This document shows, piece by piece, positions 8,157-16,817 of a stretch of DNA of 64,000 nucleotides (the stretch's first letter is position 1; each line of letters opens with the position of its first letter). The notes under the pieces were generated by a model. The model worked only from the letters and a program-made list of their open reading frames with translations, ran no database searches and was not told the DNA's origin. The position numbers and the translations under genes were made by a program. This DNA comes from Amycolatopsis solani (lineage in GTDB: Bacteria > Actinomycetota > Actinomycetes > Mycobacteriales > Pseudonocardiaceae). The stretch spans positions 1,302,001 through 1,366,000 of the forward strand of contig NZ_JAWQJT010000003.1 of assembly GCF_033441515.1 (NCBI RefSeq). Reading direction: 5' to 3'.

Positions 8157-9650
8157 ATGCCGCGCCTTCATTCCGCGCTCGTCGTCCTGCTCGTGGCCGC
8201 TTCCGTTGTTCCCGTTTTCGCGGCCGCCGCGCCCGCCGCCGCCGAAGCCGGGACCGGTGCCGTGTGCGACCGCCAGCCCGAGCTCTACACCCAGGCGCCG
8301 CCGGGTGCCGTGACCGTCGATCTGGCCGTCGAAGGCGACCTGAGCGTCAAGACGCAGGCGTCGCCGCCGGGGACCACCTTCTGGCTGCCGCCCGGCACGC
8401 ACCGGCTGGCTTCCGACCAGTTCGGGCAGGTCATCCCCAAGGACGGCGACGTCTACCTCGGCGCGCCCGGCGCGGTGCTCGACGGCCGCGGCGTCAACCG
8501 GGCCGCCTTCACCCAGCAGGCCAAGGACGTCGTCATCCGCGGCCTCACCATCCAGAACTTCGTCGCGCCCCAGGACCAAGGCGTCGTCAACCACGATTCC
8601 GGCGAGCACTGGGTGATCGAAAACACCACCATCCAGCACAACACCGGCGCCGCGGTGATGGCCGGCGTCCGGCAGGTCGTGCGGGCCAGCTGCCTGCGCG
8701 ACAACGGGCAGTACGGGATGAACGCCTACCGCCCCGACAACACGATCACCGGGCTGCTCGTCGAAGGCAACGAAATCACCGGCAACAACGTCGACGACTG
8801 GGAAACGCGCAGCCCCGGGTGCGGGTGCAGCGGCGGAATCAAGTTCTGGGCCGTGAACGGCGCCGACGTCCGCGGCAACTGGATCCACCACAACCACGGC
8901 GTCGGCCTGTGGGCGGACACCAATGACAACGATTTCCTGATCGAAGACAACGTCATCGAAGACAATGACGCGGAAGCGATCTTCTACGAGATCAGCTACA
9001 ACGTCGTGATCCGCCACAACGCCGTCCGCCGCAACAACGTCGTGGCGGGCAGCCGCCGCGCGTCCCGCGGCGACAACTTCCCGTCCGCGGCGGTCTACAT
9101 CTCCGAGTCCGGCGGCGAGCCCCGGGTGCCGGCCCGCACCGACGTCATCGACATCTACGGCAACGCCTTCGAGGACAACTGGTCCGGCATCACGCTGTGG
9201 GAGAACGCCGACCGCTTCTGCAACAGCCCGGCGAACACGTCGACCGCGAGCTGCACCAAGCTGGTCGCGGACCGGACCCGGTGCGCGGCACCGGGCATCG
9301 AGTCCTCGCCGCTGTTCGACGACTGCCGCTGGAAGACCCAGCGCGTCGAGATCCATTCCAACACCTTCCGCTTCGATCCCGCCCGGCCCGGCTGCGCCGG
9401 CTTGTGCGGCCGGATGGCGGTGCTGTCGAACTACGGCACCTACCCGGCGTGGTCCCCGTACCGGGGCACCCTCGTGCAGGAGGCCATCAGCCGCGACCAG
9501 GACAACTACTGGTACAGCAACGACTACTTCGGCCCGTGGGCGTTCGTCGCCGGCGACACCTCCCGCACCCTCACCCCGGCGCAGTGGCAGAACGAGCCCT
9601 GGAACCAGGACGACTGCGCCTCCTTCGACGGTGTGACCCCGAACTGCTGA
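8157..9650 (+). CDS. Secreted right-handed parallel beta-helix protein
   Basis: A 497-residue exported protein. The signal peptide is about residues 1-29 (basic MPRLH, hydrophobic VVLLVAASVVPVFA, alanine-rich cleavage region). The body repeats short coils typical of pectate-lyase-like beta-helices: VVIRGLTIQNF, HWVIENTTIQHNTGA, NTITGLLVEGNEITGNN, VRGNWIHHNHGVGLWAD, NDFLIEDNVIEDNDAEAIF, VVIRHNAVRRNN. Cysteine pairs in the C-terminal part suggest disulfides. Such proteins bind or cleave polysaccharides, but no lyase catalytic set is evident. The stop lies six bases from a convergent gene. Confidence 0.85.
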   Translation: MPRLHSALVVLLVAASVVPVFAAAAPAAAEAGTGAVCDRQPELYTQAPPGAVTVDLAVEGDLSVKTQASPPGTTFWLPPGTHRLASDQFGQVIPKDGDVYLGAPGAVLDGRGVNRAAFTQQAKDVVIRGLTIQNFVAPQDQGVVNHDSGEHWVIENTTIQHNTGAAVMAGVRQVVRASCLRDNGQYGMNAYRPDNTITGLLVEGNEITGNNVDDWETRSPGCGCSGGIKFWAVNGADVRGNWIHHNHGVGLWADTNDNDFLIEDNVIEDNDAEAIFYEISYNVVIRHNAVRRNNVVAGSRRASRGDNFPSAAVYISESGGEPRVPARTDVIDIYGNAFEDNWSGITLWENADRFCNSPANTSTASCTKLVADRTRCAAPGIESSPLFDDCRWKTQRVEIHSNTFRFDPARPGCAGLCGRMAVLSNYGTYPAWSPYRGTLVQEAISRDQDNYWYSNDYFGPWAFVAGDTSRTLTPAQWQNEPWNQDDCASFDGVTPNC

Positions 9651-9656
9651 CCCGGC

Positions 9657-11240
9657 TCACCAGAAGAAGATCCGGGGCGGACTCACCCGCGGTGGTGGCG
9701 CGATCCGCGGCACCCTGGCGATTTCCGGGGGCACCGAGAACCGGTCCGGCGGGGTGTAGCCGAACCTGCCCGGGTCGTACGTGTACGGCAGCCGGTAGTA
9801 GTCCGGTGGCAGCAGGCGCAAGGGTTCCGGCAGCGTCAGGCGCAGCCGACCCGACGGGTCGAGTGCCGGGGGCGGCGTCCGGGCCTGGATCACCTCCGTC
9901 ACCTTCTGCCCGACCTGGCCCGGCGCCGCCCGCAACGCCGAGGCCGACGCCTGGAACGCCCGGGCCGCCTCCTCGGCGCGGGGTGCCGCGGCCGCCGCCG
10001 GCCGGCTGACGTCCGTGCGGTCGACGAGGCCCGTGGCCTCGCGGTCGACCGCCGCCGCGAAGTCACGCGGGCTTCGCAGGGCGATCTCGGCCAGGCGGTC
10101 GTAGAGCGGAGCCAGCCTGTCCTGGAGGGTCTTGTCGGCTGCCTCGGCGAACGCCTGCACCAGCGGTTCCAGGATCGGGATCGCGTCCGTGACCGGCTTG
10201 GTCACCGCCAGGATCCGTTCGGTGGCGACCTTCTCGACCTGCAGGGTCACCTTCTTGCGGCTGTCCGCGACCAGGTCGATCCCCGGTTCGGGGGGCCGGG
10301 TGCCGACGGCCGCCTCGGCCGCCGCCACCTGCTCGGGCGTGATGTCCGGCGGCACCTCGTGCGATCGCGAGCCGTCGACCCGCACCTCGGGCGGGAGCGC
10401 CTCGGCCCGCTGCGCGCGCGACGTCTCGGCACGGACGGCTTCGTCCACCGCCGGCACCCCGACGTCGTACTCCGACTTGGCGCGCTGGGCGACGCCGCGC
10501 GCGGCTTCGGTCAAGCCCGCCAGTTCCGTCCGGCGCACCGCGAGCGCGTCCCGGTACGCCTTCGGCAGCGACGCTTCGACCTTGCCGTACAGCTGCCCGG
10601 CCACCCGCTGGGTCAGGTCGGCCTCGATCCTCCTGGTCACGTCGGCGTAGCCCTGCTGGGCGACCTTGAACTTCACCTGCAGGTCGGTGGCCGGCACGCC
10701 GAGCTGCATGCCGAACAGCGACAGCGACGCCAGCGTCGCGAGCCCGGCGGCCGCCGGGCCGCTGTACTTCGTGTAGAAGTCCGCCGTCCGCCCGAGCCCG
10801 GCCGCGGTGCGCCCGCGCCAGCCGTCCGACCGGCGCGCGGCCAGCAGGCACGTCAGCAAGTAGACGCCGATCAGCGCGGCGAACACCGAGAACTCGCTCA
10901 GCTTCAGGTTTTCCGAGAAGAACTTCGACACCGCCTCGAAAAACCGTTGCAGGGAGACGAGCCAGCCCGTGCTCGACGCGTCCGCGAACCACTGCAAGTA
11001 CGCCGACAGCCCCAGGTACGCCGTCGCGGCCACGCCGACCGGCACGAGGTACAGCACCCCGAACGCGGCCAGGTGGTACCGCAGACCGGAACCCTCGCCC
11101 GCGAACCGCCGCGTGTACCGGCGGAAGCCCGCGACGAGCCCCCAGACCGCACCCGCGAACAGCGCGAACGGACCGATCGCGAAGGCGGCCACGAGCACCA
11201 CCACCGCGGCCGAAACCGCCACTGCCTTCCCCCTCGTCAT
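9657..11240 (-). CDS. Large membrane protein of unknown function
   Basis: A 527-residue protein with about five N-terminal membrane helices (roughly residues 8-36, 53-75, 115-130 and 150-185). A long helical, charged region (about 190-400) follows, then a proline-rich tail ending in PRIAPPPRVSPPRIFFW. The helical part contains runs such as GYADVTRRIEADLTQRVAGQ, compatible with coiled coil. ATG at 11240 has a strong ribosome site (GGAGG, 9 bases upstream). It is divergent from the ECF sigma gene across a 294-base gap. I do not recognise the family; a large tail outside a membrane anchor suggests an envelope or scaffold role. Confidence 0.7.
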   Translation of the reverse strand: MTRGKAVAVSAAVVVLVAAFAIGPFALFAGAVWGLVAGFRRYTRRFAGEGSGLRYHLAAFGVLYLVPVGVAATAYLGLSAYLQWFADASSTGWLVSLQRFFEAVSKFFSENLKLSEFSVFAALIGVYLLTCLLAARRSDGWRGRTAAGLGRTADFYTKYSGPAAAGLATLASLSLFGMQLGVPATDLQVKFKVAQQGYADVTRRIEADLTQRVAGQLYGKVEASLPKAYRDALAVRRTELAGLTEAARGVAQRAKSEYDVGVPAVDEAVRAETSRAQRAEALPPEVRVDGSRSHEVPPDITPEQVAAAEAAVGTRPPEPGIDLVADSRKKVTLQVEKVATERILAVTKPVTDAIPILEPLVQAFAEAADKTLQDRLAPLYDRLAEIALRSPRDFAAAVDREATGLVDRTDVSRPAAAAAPRAEEAARAFQASASALRAAPGQVGQKVTEVIQARTPPPALDPSGRLRLTLPEPLRLLPPDYYRLPYTYDPGRFGYTPPDRFSVPPEIARVPRIAPPPRVSPPRIFFW

Positions 11241-11462
11241 CGCCCCTCCTCCGGGTCGTCTTCCTCCCGATGCAAGGAAAGCACGGGCCACCGACAGGTT
11301 TTGCCGAGCGGGCGGACCGCACCACGGAAACCGGGAACGCACCGGAGCCGCCGGCCCCCCGGTCCGGTGAACGCCGAAACCGTCACCCCGCTCGAACACC
11401 CCCGACAAGACGCCGAGTGTGACCGCGAACACGTCCTGCTGGGCCGAACCGGTGAACTCGCC

Positions 11463-11477
11463 CGGAAAAACTTTCCG
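11463..11477. repeat. Short perfect inverted repeat in the divergent gap before the sigma gene
   Basis: CGGAAA-AAC-TTTCCG forms a perfect 6-bp dyad, AT-rich for this genome, 58 bases before the sigma-factor GTG. It lies in the 294-base divergent region 11241-11534, in which I see no other clear element. It could be an operator; it is too short to argue for strongly. Confidence 0.3.
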
Positions 11478-11534
11478 CCCGCGTGCATCAGCCCGGCCCG
11501 CTCGCGCGTCCAAGAGAAGAACGAAGGGACGCGT

Positions 11535-12032
11535 GTGAGCTTCGAAGAGTTCGTGGCGGAGCGGCTGGACGGGCTGCTCCGCTACGCCACCGTCCTGACG
11601 AACGACCCGCACCTGGCGCAGGACATCGTCCAGGACGTACTGCTGCGCGCCCAGCAGCGGTGGGACGGCATCGACGCCCCGCCGTCCTACGTGCGGCGGA
11701 TGATCACCAACGAATACCTCTCGTGGCGGCGCCGGGCGGTGCGGCGGATGGTGCCGAGCAGCCACGACGTCCTCGACGCGCTCGGCCCGCCCGAAGCCGA
11801 CCCGGCCACCGCCTACGACGAGCGGGACGCGATGCTCGGCCTGCTCGCCACGCTGCCCCGCAAGCAGCGCGCGGCGATCGTGCTGCGGTACTACGAGAGC
11901 TACTCCGACGCCGAGATCGCCGCGGTCCTGCGGTGCGGCGCGTCCACCGTGCGCAGCCAGATTTCCCGCGCGCTGGCCACCCTGCGCCAGGCGCCGCTCC
12001 CCGCGGCCCTCACCACCGGAGCTGGAGAATGA
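11535..12032 (+). CDS. ECF RNA polymerase sigma factor, SigE-like short form
   Basis: A 165-residue extracytoplasmic-function sigma factor. Region 2 reads LLRYATVLTNDPHLAQDIVQDVLLRA and YVRRMITNEYLSWRRR; region 4 reads LPRKQRAAIVLRYYESYSDAEIAAVLRCGASTVRSQISRAL. It would direct polymerase to a small regulon under envelope stress. GTG at 11535 was chosen because it follows GAAGGGA and gives the normal family N-terminus. Its stop overlaps the ATG of the next gene (ATGA). That gene encodes a membrane-anchored protein and is the likely anti-sigma or sensor partner. Confidence 0.93.
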   Translation: MSFEEFVAERLDGLLRYATVLTNDPHLAQDIVQDVLLRAQQRWDGIDAPPSYVRRMITNEYLSWRRRAVRRMVPSSHDVLDALGPPEADPATAYDERDAMLGLLATLPRKQRAAIVLRYYESYSDAEIAAVLRCGASTVRSQISRALATLRQAPLPAALTTGAGE

Positions 12033-12991
12033 CCCGCAGCGACCACGAAACCGAGACGCTGATCCGGGAGAGCCTGGACCGCCTCGCCACCCGCGCCCCG
12101 GACGGCCGGGCGGTGCGCGACGCGCTGGCCCGCGCCGGGCGGCAACGGCGTCCGGCTACGAAGCTGGCGCTGGTTGCGGCGGCGGTGGTCGTGCTGGTCG
12201 CCGGGGTCTTCGTGGGCACGCGGGCGCTCACCACCGCCGACCTCGACCCGGCCGCCGGCCGCCCGGTGCTCGGCTACAGCCCGGGCTGGCTGCCGGCCGG
12301 CTTCACCGAGCAGTACCGCGAAGGCGGTCCGGGCATTGCGCCGCAGGTCCGGCGGTGGTTCGCCGGCCCCGCGGAGGTCACGCTGTCGGTTCACTCGACC
12401 GCCGACCCCGAGTGGTCGCAGACCGAGCTGCGGATCGCCTCGATCCGCGACCAGGTCCTGGTGCGCGGCCGCGTCGCCATGGTCACCGGCGACACCGGGA
12501 CGGCCGCCCTGGTCACCTGGCTCGCCGACGACGACCACGTCCTGACCGCGCGGGTCGGCGGGGTCCCGGACGCCCGCGTGGTGGCGCTGTCGATCGCCCA
12601 GGGGGTCACCGCCACCCCGGTCGGCGTCCGCGGCGAGCTGCGCTTCGGCGCGCTCCCGGCGGGCCTGACCGAGCGCTCGGCCGCGGTCGGGGGCACCGGC
12701 CCGGCCGACGCGAGCACCGAGCTGACCGCGGCCGACCCGGCACGCCCGTCGGAGCCCGCCGTCCGCGTCACGGCGAGGGCGGTTTCCCCCGTCGTCGCCG
12801 GCGCCGAGCCCGTCACCGTCCGCGGCGGCCAGGGGTTCGACATCTCCGGCGCGATCGCCGTCCGGCTGCCGTCCGGGCGCTGGCTGACGGTGTCGGGCCC
12901 GCGACCGGAGAGCGAGCTGATCGCCGTCGCGAACGGCGTCCAGCTCGACCCCTCACCCGACTACCGCTGGCTCGGCCGGGCTACCAGCTGA
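12029..12991 (+). CDS. Membrane-anchored protein paired with the ECF sigma factor
   Basis: A 320-residue protein with a cytoplasmic N-terminal stretch (about 1-43), one membrane helix (KLALVAAAVVVLVAGVFVGT, about 45-64) and a large extracytoplasmic domain. It overlaps the sigma gene by four bases, the usual layout for a sigma/anti-sigma pair, and its topology fits. However, the N-terminal region lacks an obvious zinc anti-sigma HxxxCxxC motif. Its role as an anti-sigma factor is therefore inferred from position only. The last 11 bases overlap the convergent membrane gene. Confidence 0.75.
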   Translation: MTRSDHETETLIRESLDRLATRAPDGRAVRDALARAGRQRRPATKLALVAAAVVVLVAGVFVGTRALTTADLDPAAGRPVLGYSPGWLPAGFTEQYREGGPGIAPQVRRWFAGPAEVTLSVHSTADPEWSQTELRIASIRDQVLVRGRVAMVTGDTGTAALVTWLADDDHVLTARVGGVPDARVVALSIAQGVTATPVGVRGELRFGALPAGLTERSAAVGGTGPADASTELTAADPARPSEPAVRVTARAVSPVVAGAEPVTVRGGQGFDISGAIAVRLPSGRWLTVSGPRPESELIAVANGVQLDPSPDYRWLGRATS

Positions 12992-13919
12992 TCATCGGGA
13001 ACCAGATGATCCCGAGCCTGCCGAGCACGCGGACGTCCCAGTACAGCAGCGTGAACGTGCCGCCGACGAGCAGCGCGGCCCCGGTCACCGTGGCGATCCG
13101 GGCCGGCTTGGCCGCCAGCCAGCGCTGCAGCCGCCCGCCCGTGGCGTAGGTCAGGATTAGGAACAGCACCGCCATGATCACGATGTTGCCGAGCGACTGC
13201 AGCGCGAACGCGGCGGCGCCGTAGAAGACGTTGTGCTGCTCGGCGGCGCTGCGGAACATGATCCGGAACAGCGGGTACGGCCGCCCGATCAGGAACCCGC
13301 CGATGAGCGCGCCCATCAGGACGTGCGGCGCGGCCGGGTGCCGCCGGGTGAACGCGGCGAACGGGTTGCGGAGGATGCCGAGCGCGATCAGGCCCATCGC
13401 CAGGAAGACCAGGCCGACGATCCCGAAGGCGATCATGGACTGGACGCTGCGCGGGCTCAGCCCGGTCGTCTGCGCGGTGGAGAACTGCGGCATGCCGGTG
13501 CCGACGAGCGCGACGATCACGCCGTAGACGATGGACACGGTGAGCATGCCCGCCGCGATCCAGCCGAGCGGCTTGAACGGGCTGCGCTTCTCGCCCGCCT
13601 GCCCGCCCACCAGCGGCGCGACCGCCCCGAACGCGGCGATGTTGCACGCGGTGAACGACCCGGCGAGCCCGGAGACGAACGCGAACAGCGTCCCGGCGAG
13701 GGCGCCGCTGATCGGCGTCGCTTTCGCGTCGTACCCGAGCAGCCCGTTCGCGACGCTGTCCCCGATCACGGAGTCGACGAAGGGCGCCGACCAGATGGCC
13801 GTCAGCGCGAAGCCGGCCAGGATCGCGACGACGGCGATCGCGGCCCGGCGGGCGGGGTAGGGCCCCTCGCCGAAGAAGCCCGCTTGCGGATGAACCGGAA
13901 CTTGCTGGGTGACGGCCAT
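12981..13919 (-). CDS. Polytopic membrane protein with a CcdA/DsbD-like helix motif
   Basis: A 312-residue protein with about seven to eight helices. A segment LAGSFTACNIAAFGAVAPL (around residues 85-103) recalls the first helix of CcdA/DsbD-type thiol transporters, although only one cysteine is present where those proteins have two. It also contains PQFSTAQTTGLSP and RRHPAAPHVLMGALIGGFLIGRP. ATG 13919 is preceded by GGAGGGAA. It is convergent with the sigma-partner gene (11-base overlap) and divergent from an ABC transporter. The thiol-exchange call is tentative because the key CxxxxxxC pair is missing. Confidence 0.65.
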   Translation of the reverse strand: MAVTQQVPVHPQAGFFGEGPYPARRAAIAVVAILAGFALTAIWSAPFVDSVIGDSVANGLLGYDAKATPISGALAGTLFAFVSGLAGSFTACNIAAFGAVAPLVGGQAGEKRSPFKPLGWIAAGMLTVSIVYGVIVALVGTGMPQFSTAQTTGLSPRSVQSMIAFGIVGLVFLAMGLIALGILRNPFAAFTRRHPAAPHVLMGALIGGFLIGRPYPLFRIMFRSAAEQHNVFYGAAAFALQSLGNIVIMAVLFLILTYATGGRLQRWLAAKPARIATVTGAALLVGGTFTLLYWDVRVLGRLGIIWFPMISW

Positions 13920-14050
13920 CGACGTTTCCCTCCAGTACGCGGGCAAGAACCCGACCGGGAAATCGTCGCAAATCAAGTGCTTGACGCGCTTCTGCCGACC
14001 TGCGCCATCACGTTGCGCCGGGTGCCCCCTTGACGACGGCTTCTCAACGC

Positions 14051-14082
14051 GCGCAGAATTAAACACATGACTAATTCTGCGC
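14051..14082. promoter_or_regulatory. Inverted repeat with the ABC-transporter start codon in its loop
   Basis: The 11-base arm GCGCAGAATTA (14051-14061) is exactly complementary to TAATTCTGCGC (14072-14082). The ten-base spacer contains the ATG at 14067. The second arm lies in coding sequence. It could be a protein operator (the AT-rich TAATT core suits TetR or MarR binding) or an RNA hairpin presenting or hiding the start codon. No ribosome site precedes the ATG, so a leaderless transcript is possible. Confidence 0.6.
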
Positions 14083-14780
14083 TGTCGGTCACCGGGCTCC
14101 GCGTCCGGCGCGGTGGCCGGCCCGTGGTGCGGGACGTGAGCTTCGAGGTGCCGCGCGGCGCCGTCACCGGGCTGCTCGGCCCGAGCGGCTGCGGCAAGAC
14201 CACGCTGATGCGCGCGATCGTCGGCGTCCAGATCGTCGAGGGCGGCACGGTCACCGTCCTCGGCCTGCCCGCCGGGAGCCCGGCGCTGCGGCGGCGGATC
14301 GGCTACGCGACGCAGAACCCCGCGATCTACGCCGACCTCACCGTGCGGGAAGCGCTCAAGTACTTCGCCGCGGTGCTGCGCGCGCCGGTGTCCGATGTGG
14401 ACCGGGTGATCGCCGAAGTCGGGCTGGCCGACCACGCCGGCAAGCTGGTCGGTTCGCTGTCGGGCGGCCAGCACAACCGCGCTAACCTCGCCGTCGCGCT
14501 GCTCGGCGAGCCGGAGCTGCTGGTGCTCGACGAGCCGACCGTCGGGCTCGACCCGGTGCTGCGCGACGAACTGTGGTCGCTCTTCCGCCGGCTCGCCGAC
14601 GGCGGCGCGACGCTGCTCGTGTCCAGCCACGTCATGGACGAAGCGGCGCGCTGCGACCGGCTCCTGCTCATGCGCGAAGGCGTCCTCCTGGCCGACGACG
14701 CGCCGCTCGCCCTGCGCGAGCGCACCGGTGCCGCCGACCTCGAAGGCGCGTTCCTGAACCTCGTGCGGGCCGCGTCGTGA
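14067..14780 (+). CDS. ABC transporter ATP-binding protein (drug-export type)
   Basis: The 237-residue nucleotide-binding subunit couples ATP hydrolysis to export by the next gene's permease. Motifs are complete: Walker A GPSGCGKTT, Q-loop YATQNPAIYADLT, signature LSGGQHNR, Walker B LLVLDEPTVGLD and the switch histidine in LLVSSHVMDEA. It groups with CcmA/DrrA-like exporters. The stop overlaps the permease start (GTGA). Expression is probably governed by the inverted repeat spanning the start codon. The substrate is unknown. Confidence 0.94.
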   Translation: MTNSALSVTGLRVRRGGRPVVRDVSFEVPRGAVTGLLGPSGCGKTTLMRAIVGVQIVEGGTVTVLGLPAGSPALRRRIGYATQNPAIYADLTVREALKYFAAVLRAPVSDVDRVIAEVGLADHAGKLVGSLSGGQHNRANLAVALLGEPELLVLDEPTVGLDPVLRDELWSLFRRLADGGATLLVSSHVMDEAARCDRLLLMREGVLLADDAPLALRERTGAADLEGAFLNLVRAAS

Positions 14781-15511
14781 ACCCCGCGCTGACGCTGGCC
14801 ACCACCCGGCGCATCCTGACCCAGCTGCGGCACGACCCGCGCACCGTGGTGATGCTGATCCTGGTCCCGACGCTGCTCATGGTGCTGCTGCGGTACGTCT
14901 TCAACTCGGCAGCCGTCTTCAGCCGCGTCGCGCCCGCGCTGCTCGGGGTGTTCCCGTTCCTGATCATGTTCCTGATCGCGTCGATCACGACGTTGCGGGA
15001 ACGCACCACAGCCACCCTCGAACGCCTGATGACACTCCCGATCGGACGGCTGGACCTGCTCTTCGGCTACGCGCTGGCGTTCGGCGCGATCGCCGTCGTG
15101 CAGGTCTCGCTCGCCGCCGGCGTTTCGCTGTGGTGGCTCGGCCTCGACCTGGCCGGCCCGGTGGGGATGCTGCTGCTGATCGCGGTCCTCGACGCGCTGC
15201 TCGGCATGGCGCTGGGGCTGTTCGTGAGCGCGTTCGCCCGCACCGAGTTCCAGGCCATCCAGTTCATGCCGGTGTTCGTGCTGCCACAGATCCTGCTGTG
15301 CGGGCTGTTCGTCCCGCGCGGCGACATGGGCTGGCTGCTGCGGTGGCTCTCCGACGTGATGCCGCTGTCGTACGCGGTCGAGGCGCTGACCCGCGTCACC
15401 GCGTCTTCGGCGGTGGACGCGGTCATCCTGCGGAACCTCGTGGTCGTGGCGTGCTGCGCGCTGCTGGCGCTGGTGCTCGGCGCGGCGACCTTGCGGCGCC
15501 GGACGCCGTGA
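14777..15511 (+). CDS. ABC-2 type transporter permease
   Basis: A 244-residue membrane subunit with six predicted helices, partner of the ATPase immediately upstream. It shows the ABC-2 pattern: a first helix (VVMLILVPTLLMVLLRY), the coupling region TTLRERTTATLERLMTLPIGRLDLLFGY, and the late motif LPQILLCGLFVPRGDMGWLLRWLSDVMPLSYAVEALTRV, which is typical of drug and antibiotic exporters. GTG at 14777 overlaps the ATPase stop and is the only start giving a clean N-terminus. A PPOX-family gene follows after 13 bases. Confidence 0.93.
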   Translation: MNPALTLATTRRILTQLRHDPRTVVMLILVPTLLMVLLRYVFNSAAVFSRVAPALLGVFPFLIMFLIASITTLRERTTATLERLMTLPIGRLDLLFGYALAFGAIAVVQVSLAAGVSLWWLGLDLAGPVGMLLLIAVLDALLGMALGLFVSAFARTEFQAIQFMPVFVLPQILLCGLFVPRGDMGWLLRWLSDVMPLSYAVEALTRVTASSAVDAVILRNLVVVACCALLALVLGAATLRRRTP

Positions 15512-15524
15512 CTACCGTGGTTCC

Positions 15525-15911
15525 ATGGCATCCGAAACGGACCGGCTCGCGGCCGAACGTTACGTCGTCCTGACCACGTTCCGGCGCGACGGGCGCGCGG
15601 TGCCGACCCCGATCTGGGTCGCCGGCGACGCCGGTGAGCTCGTGCTGTGGTCGGAGCGGAAGGCGGGCAAGGTCAAGCGCATCCGCAACAGCGGGCGGGT
15701 GGAGGTCCAGGCCTGCGACCTGCGCGGGCGGCAGACGCACGGCGCCGTCGCGACCGGGCAGGCCCGGCTGCTGGACCTCGCGGAAACCGAGCGGGTCCGC
15801 AAGGCGATCGCCCGCAAGTACGGCATCGTCGGGCGCGTCACGATGTTCTTTTCCAAGCTGCGCGGCCCGGCCGACCGGACGGTCGGGATCGCGGTCAAGC
15901 TGGACGACTGA
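15525..15911 (+). CDS. PPOX-class, probably F420-dependent, oxidoreductase
   Basis: The 128-residue protein has the pyridoxamine-5'-phosphate-oxidase-like split barrel. Near the start, YVVLTTFRRDGRAVPTPIWVA is the usual strand pair. ERKAGKVKRIRNSGRVEVQACDLRGR is the cofactor-binding stretch, and it matches the short Rv2061-like group assigned to deazaflavin F420. Members reduce or bind F420 or flavin substrates; the substrate here is unknown. It starts 13 bases after the ABC permease. It overlaps the convergent acetyltransferase by 17 bases. Confidence 0.85.
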   Translation: MASETDRLAAERYVVLTTFRRDGRAVPTPIWVAGDAGELVLWSERKAGKVKRIRNSGRVEVQACDLRGRQTHGAVATGQARLLDLAETERVRKAIARKYGIVGRVTMFFSKLRGPADRTVGIAVKLDD

Positions 15912-16371
15912 AGCCGCGGAACCCGCGCCGCAGGTAGTTCGGCAACGCGTTCGGGTGATCGAGCGTCGAGGTGTGCAGCCAGACACGGCGCGCACCGGGC
16001 GGCGTCCAGGCGTCGGCGACGACGAGGGTGAGCGCGTACCCGCCGAGTCCTCGGCCGACGAACTCCGGGAGCAGCCCGAACGTGGTGATCTCGACGTCGT
16101 CCCCGCCCCGCGGCTCGAAATCGGCGGCGCCGGCGACCTCGCCGCGGTACTCGATCACTCGGTACCGCCGCCCCGGTTCGGCGAGCCACCGCGTCCACTC
16201 CGTGTCCGAACGGGACGCGCTGGGCCACCGGTACGGCGTGCCGATGCGGACGTGCAGCTCGCGGATCAGCGGCCCGGGTTCGGCGGGCCGCAGCGCGACG
16301 CCGTCGACGGCCGGGGCCGGGTTGAGCTGGTCGGCGGCGGTCATTTCGAGCTGCGTGACGATCTCCTCCAC
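15895..16371 (-). CDS. GNAT-family N-acetyltransferase
   Basis: An acetyl-CoA-dependent acetyltransferase of about 158 residues. The acetyl-CoA-binding motif A is visible as EITTFGLLPEFVGRGLGGYALTLVV, with the Q/RxxGxG/A-type loop VGRGLGG. The later strand reads VWLHTSTLDHPNALPNYLRRGF, the typical 'Ts.ldhp.A..fYek.GF' ending. The start is uncertain: GTG 16371 gives MEEIVTQLEMTAADQL, while ATG 16344 is nine codons shorter. It follows the DUF1330 gene by 10 bases and is probably co-transcribed. The substrate is unknown. Confidence 0.85.
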   Translation of the reverse strand: MEEIVTQLEMTAADQLNPAPAVDGVALRPAEPGPLIRELHVRIGTPYRWPSASRSDTEWTRWLAEPGRRYRVIEYRGEVAGAADFEPRGGDDVEITTFGLLPEFVGRGLGGYALTLVVADAWTPPGARRVWLHTSTLDHPNALPNYLRRGFRGFSRPA

Positions 16372-16381
16372 CCGCGGCAAC

Positions 16382-16762
16382 CTACGGGGCGGCGACAGCG
16401 CTGTCAGCCGCTTTTCGGCCCACCGCGGCGGCTCGCAGCGCGGCACCCATGGCGGCCGAGTCGTGATCGGGGCCGCACCCGTCCACGATGACCAGATCAC
16501 CCGGGATGTGGTCCGCGCGCAGCCGCAGGATCGCCTGGTAGGCGGGCGACGCGTACCACTCGTGCGCCGCGGCGGCGCTCGGGAAACCGATGAGCACGAG
16601 CCCGCCCGGCCACTCGCCTTCCACGACGTGCACCGGGGCGCCGTGCACGAGGAACTCGCCGCCGAAGGGGTCGAGCGTCGCCTGGATGCGTTCGAGGTAC
16701 TGGAAGACCTCTTCGGACAGCTCGGCGGGCGGGCGCAGGTGGGCGAGTCCGTAGGCGGTCAT
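16382..16762 (-). CDS. DUF1330 family protein
   Basis: A 126-residue cytosolic protein of the ferredoxin-like dimeric alpha-beta barrel type. The pattern is YLERIQATLDPFGGEFLVHG, then HVVEGEWPGGLVLIGFPSAAAAHEWYASPAYQAI, which is the DUF1330 core. An extended alanine-rich C-terminus (about residues 105-126) goes beyond the usual domain. It precedes a GNAT gene and follows a TetR gene on the same strand, so the three may form a small operon. The function is unknown. Confidence 0.85.
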   Translation of the reverse strand: MTAYGLAHLRPPAELSEEVFQYLERIQATLDPFGGEFLVHGAPVHVVEGEWPGGLVLIGFPSAAAAHEWYASPAYQAILRLRADHIPGDLVIVDGCGPDHDSAAMGAALRAAAVGRKAADSAVAAP

Positions 16763-16817
16763 GGTGGCCCTTTCGTCGTCCTGAAAGGATCCTCGCGCGC
16801 CGGCCGCGTGGCGTCGA

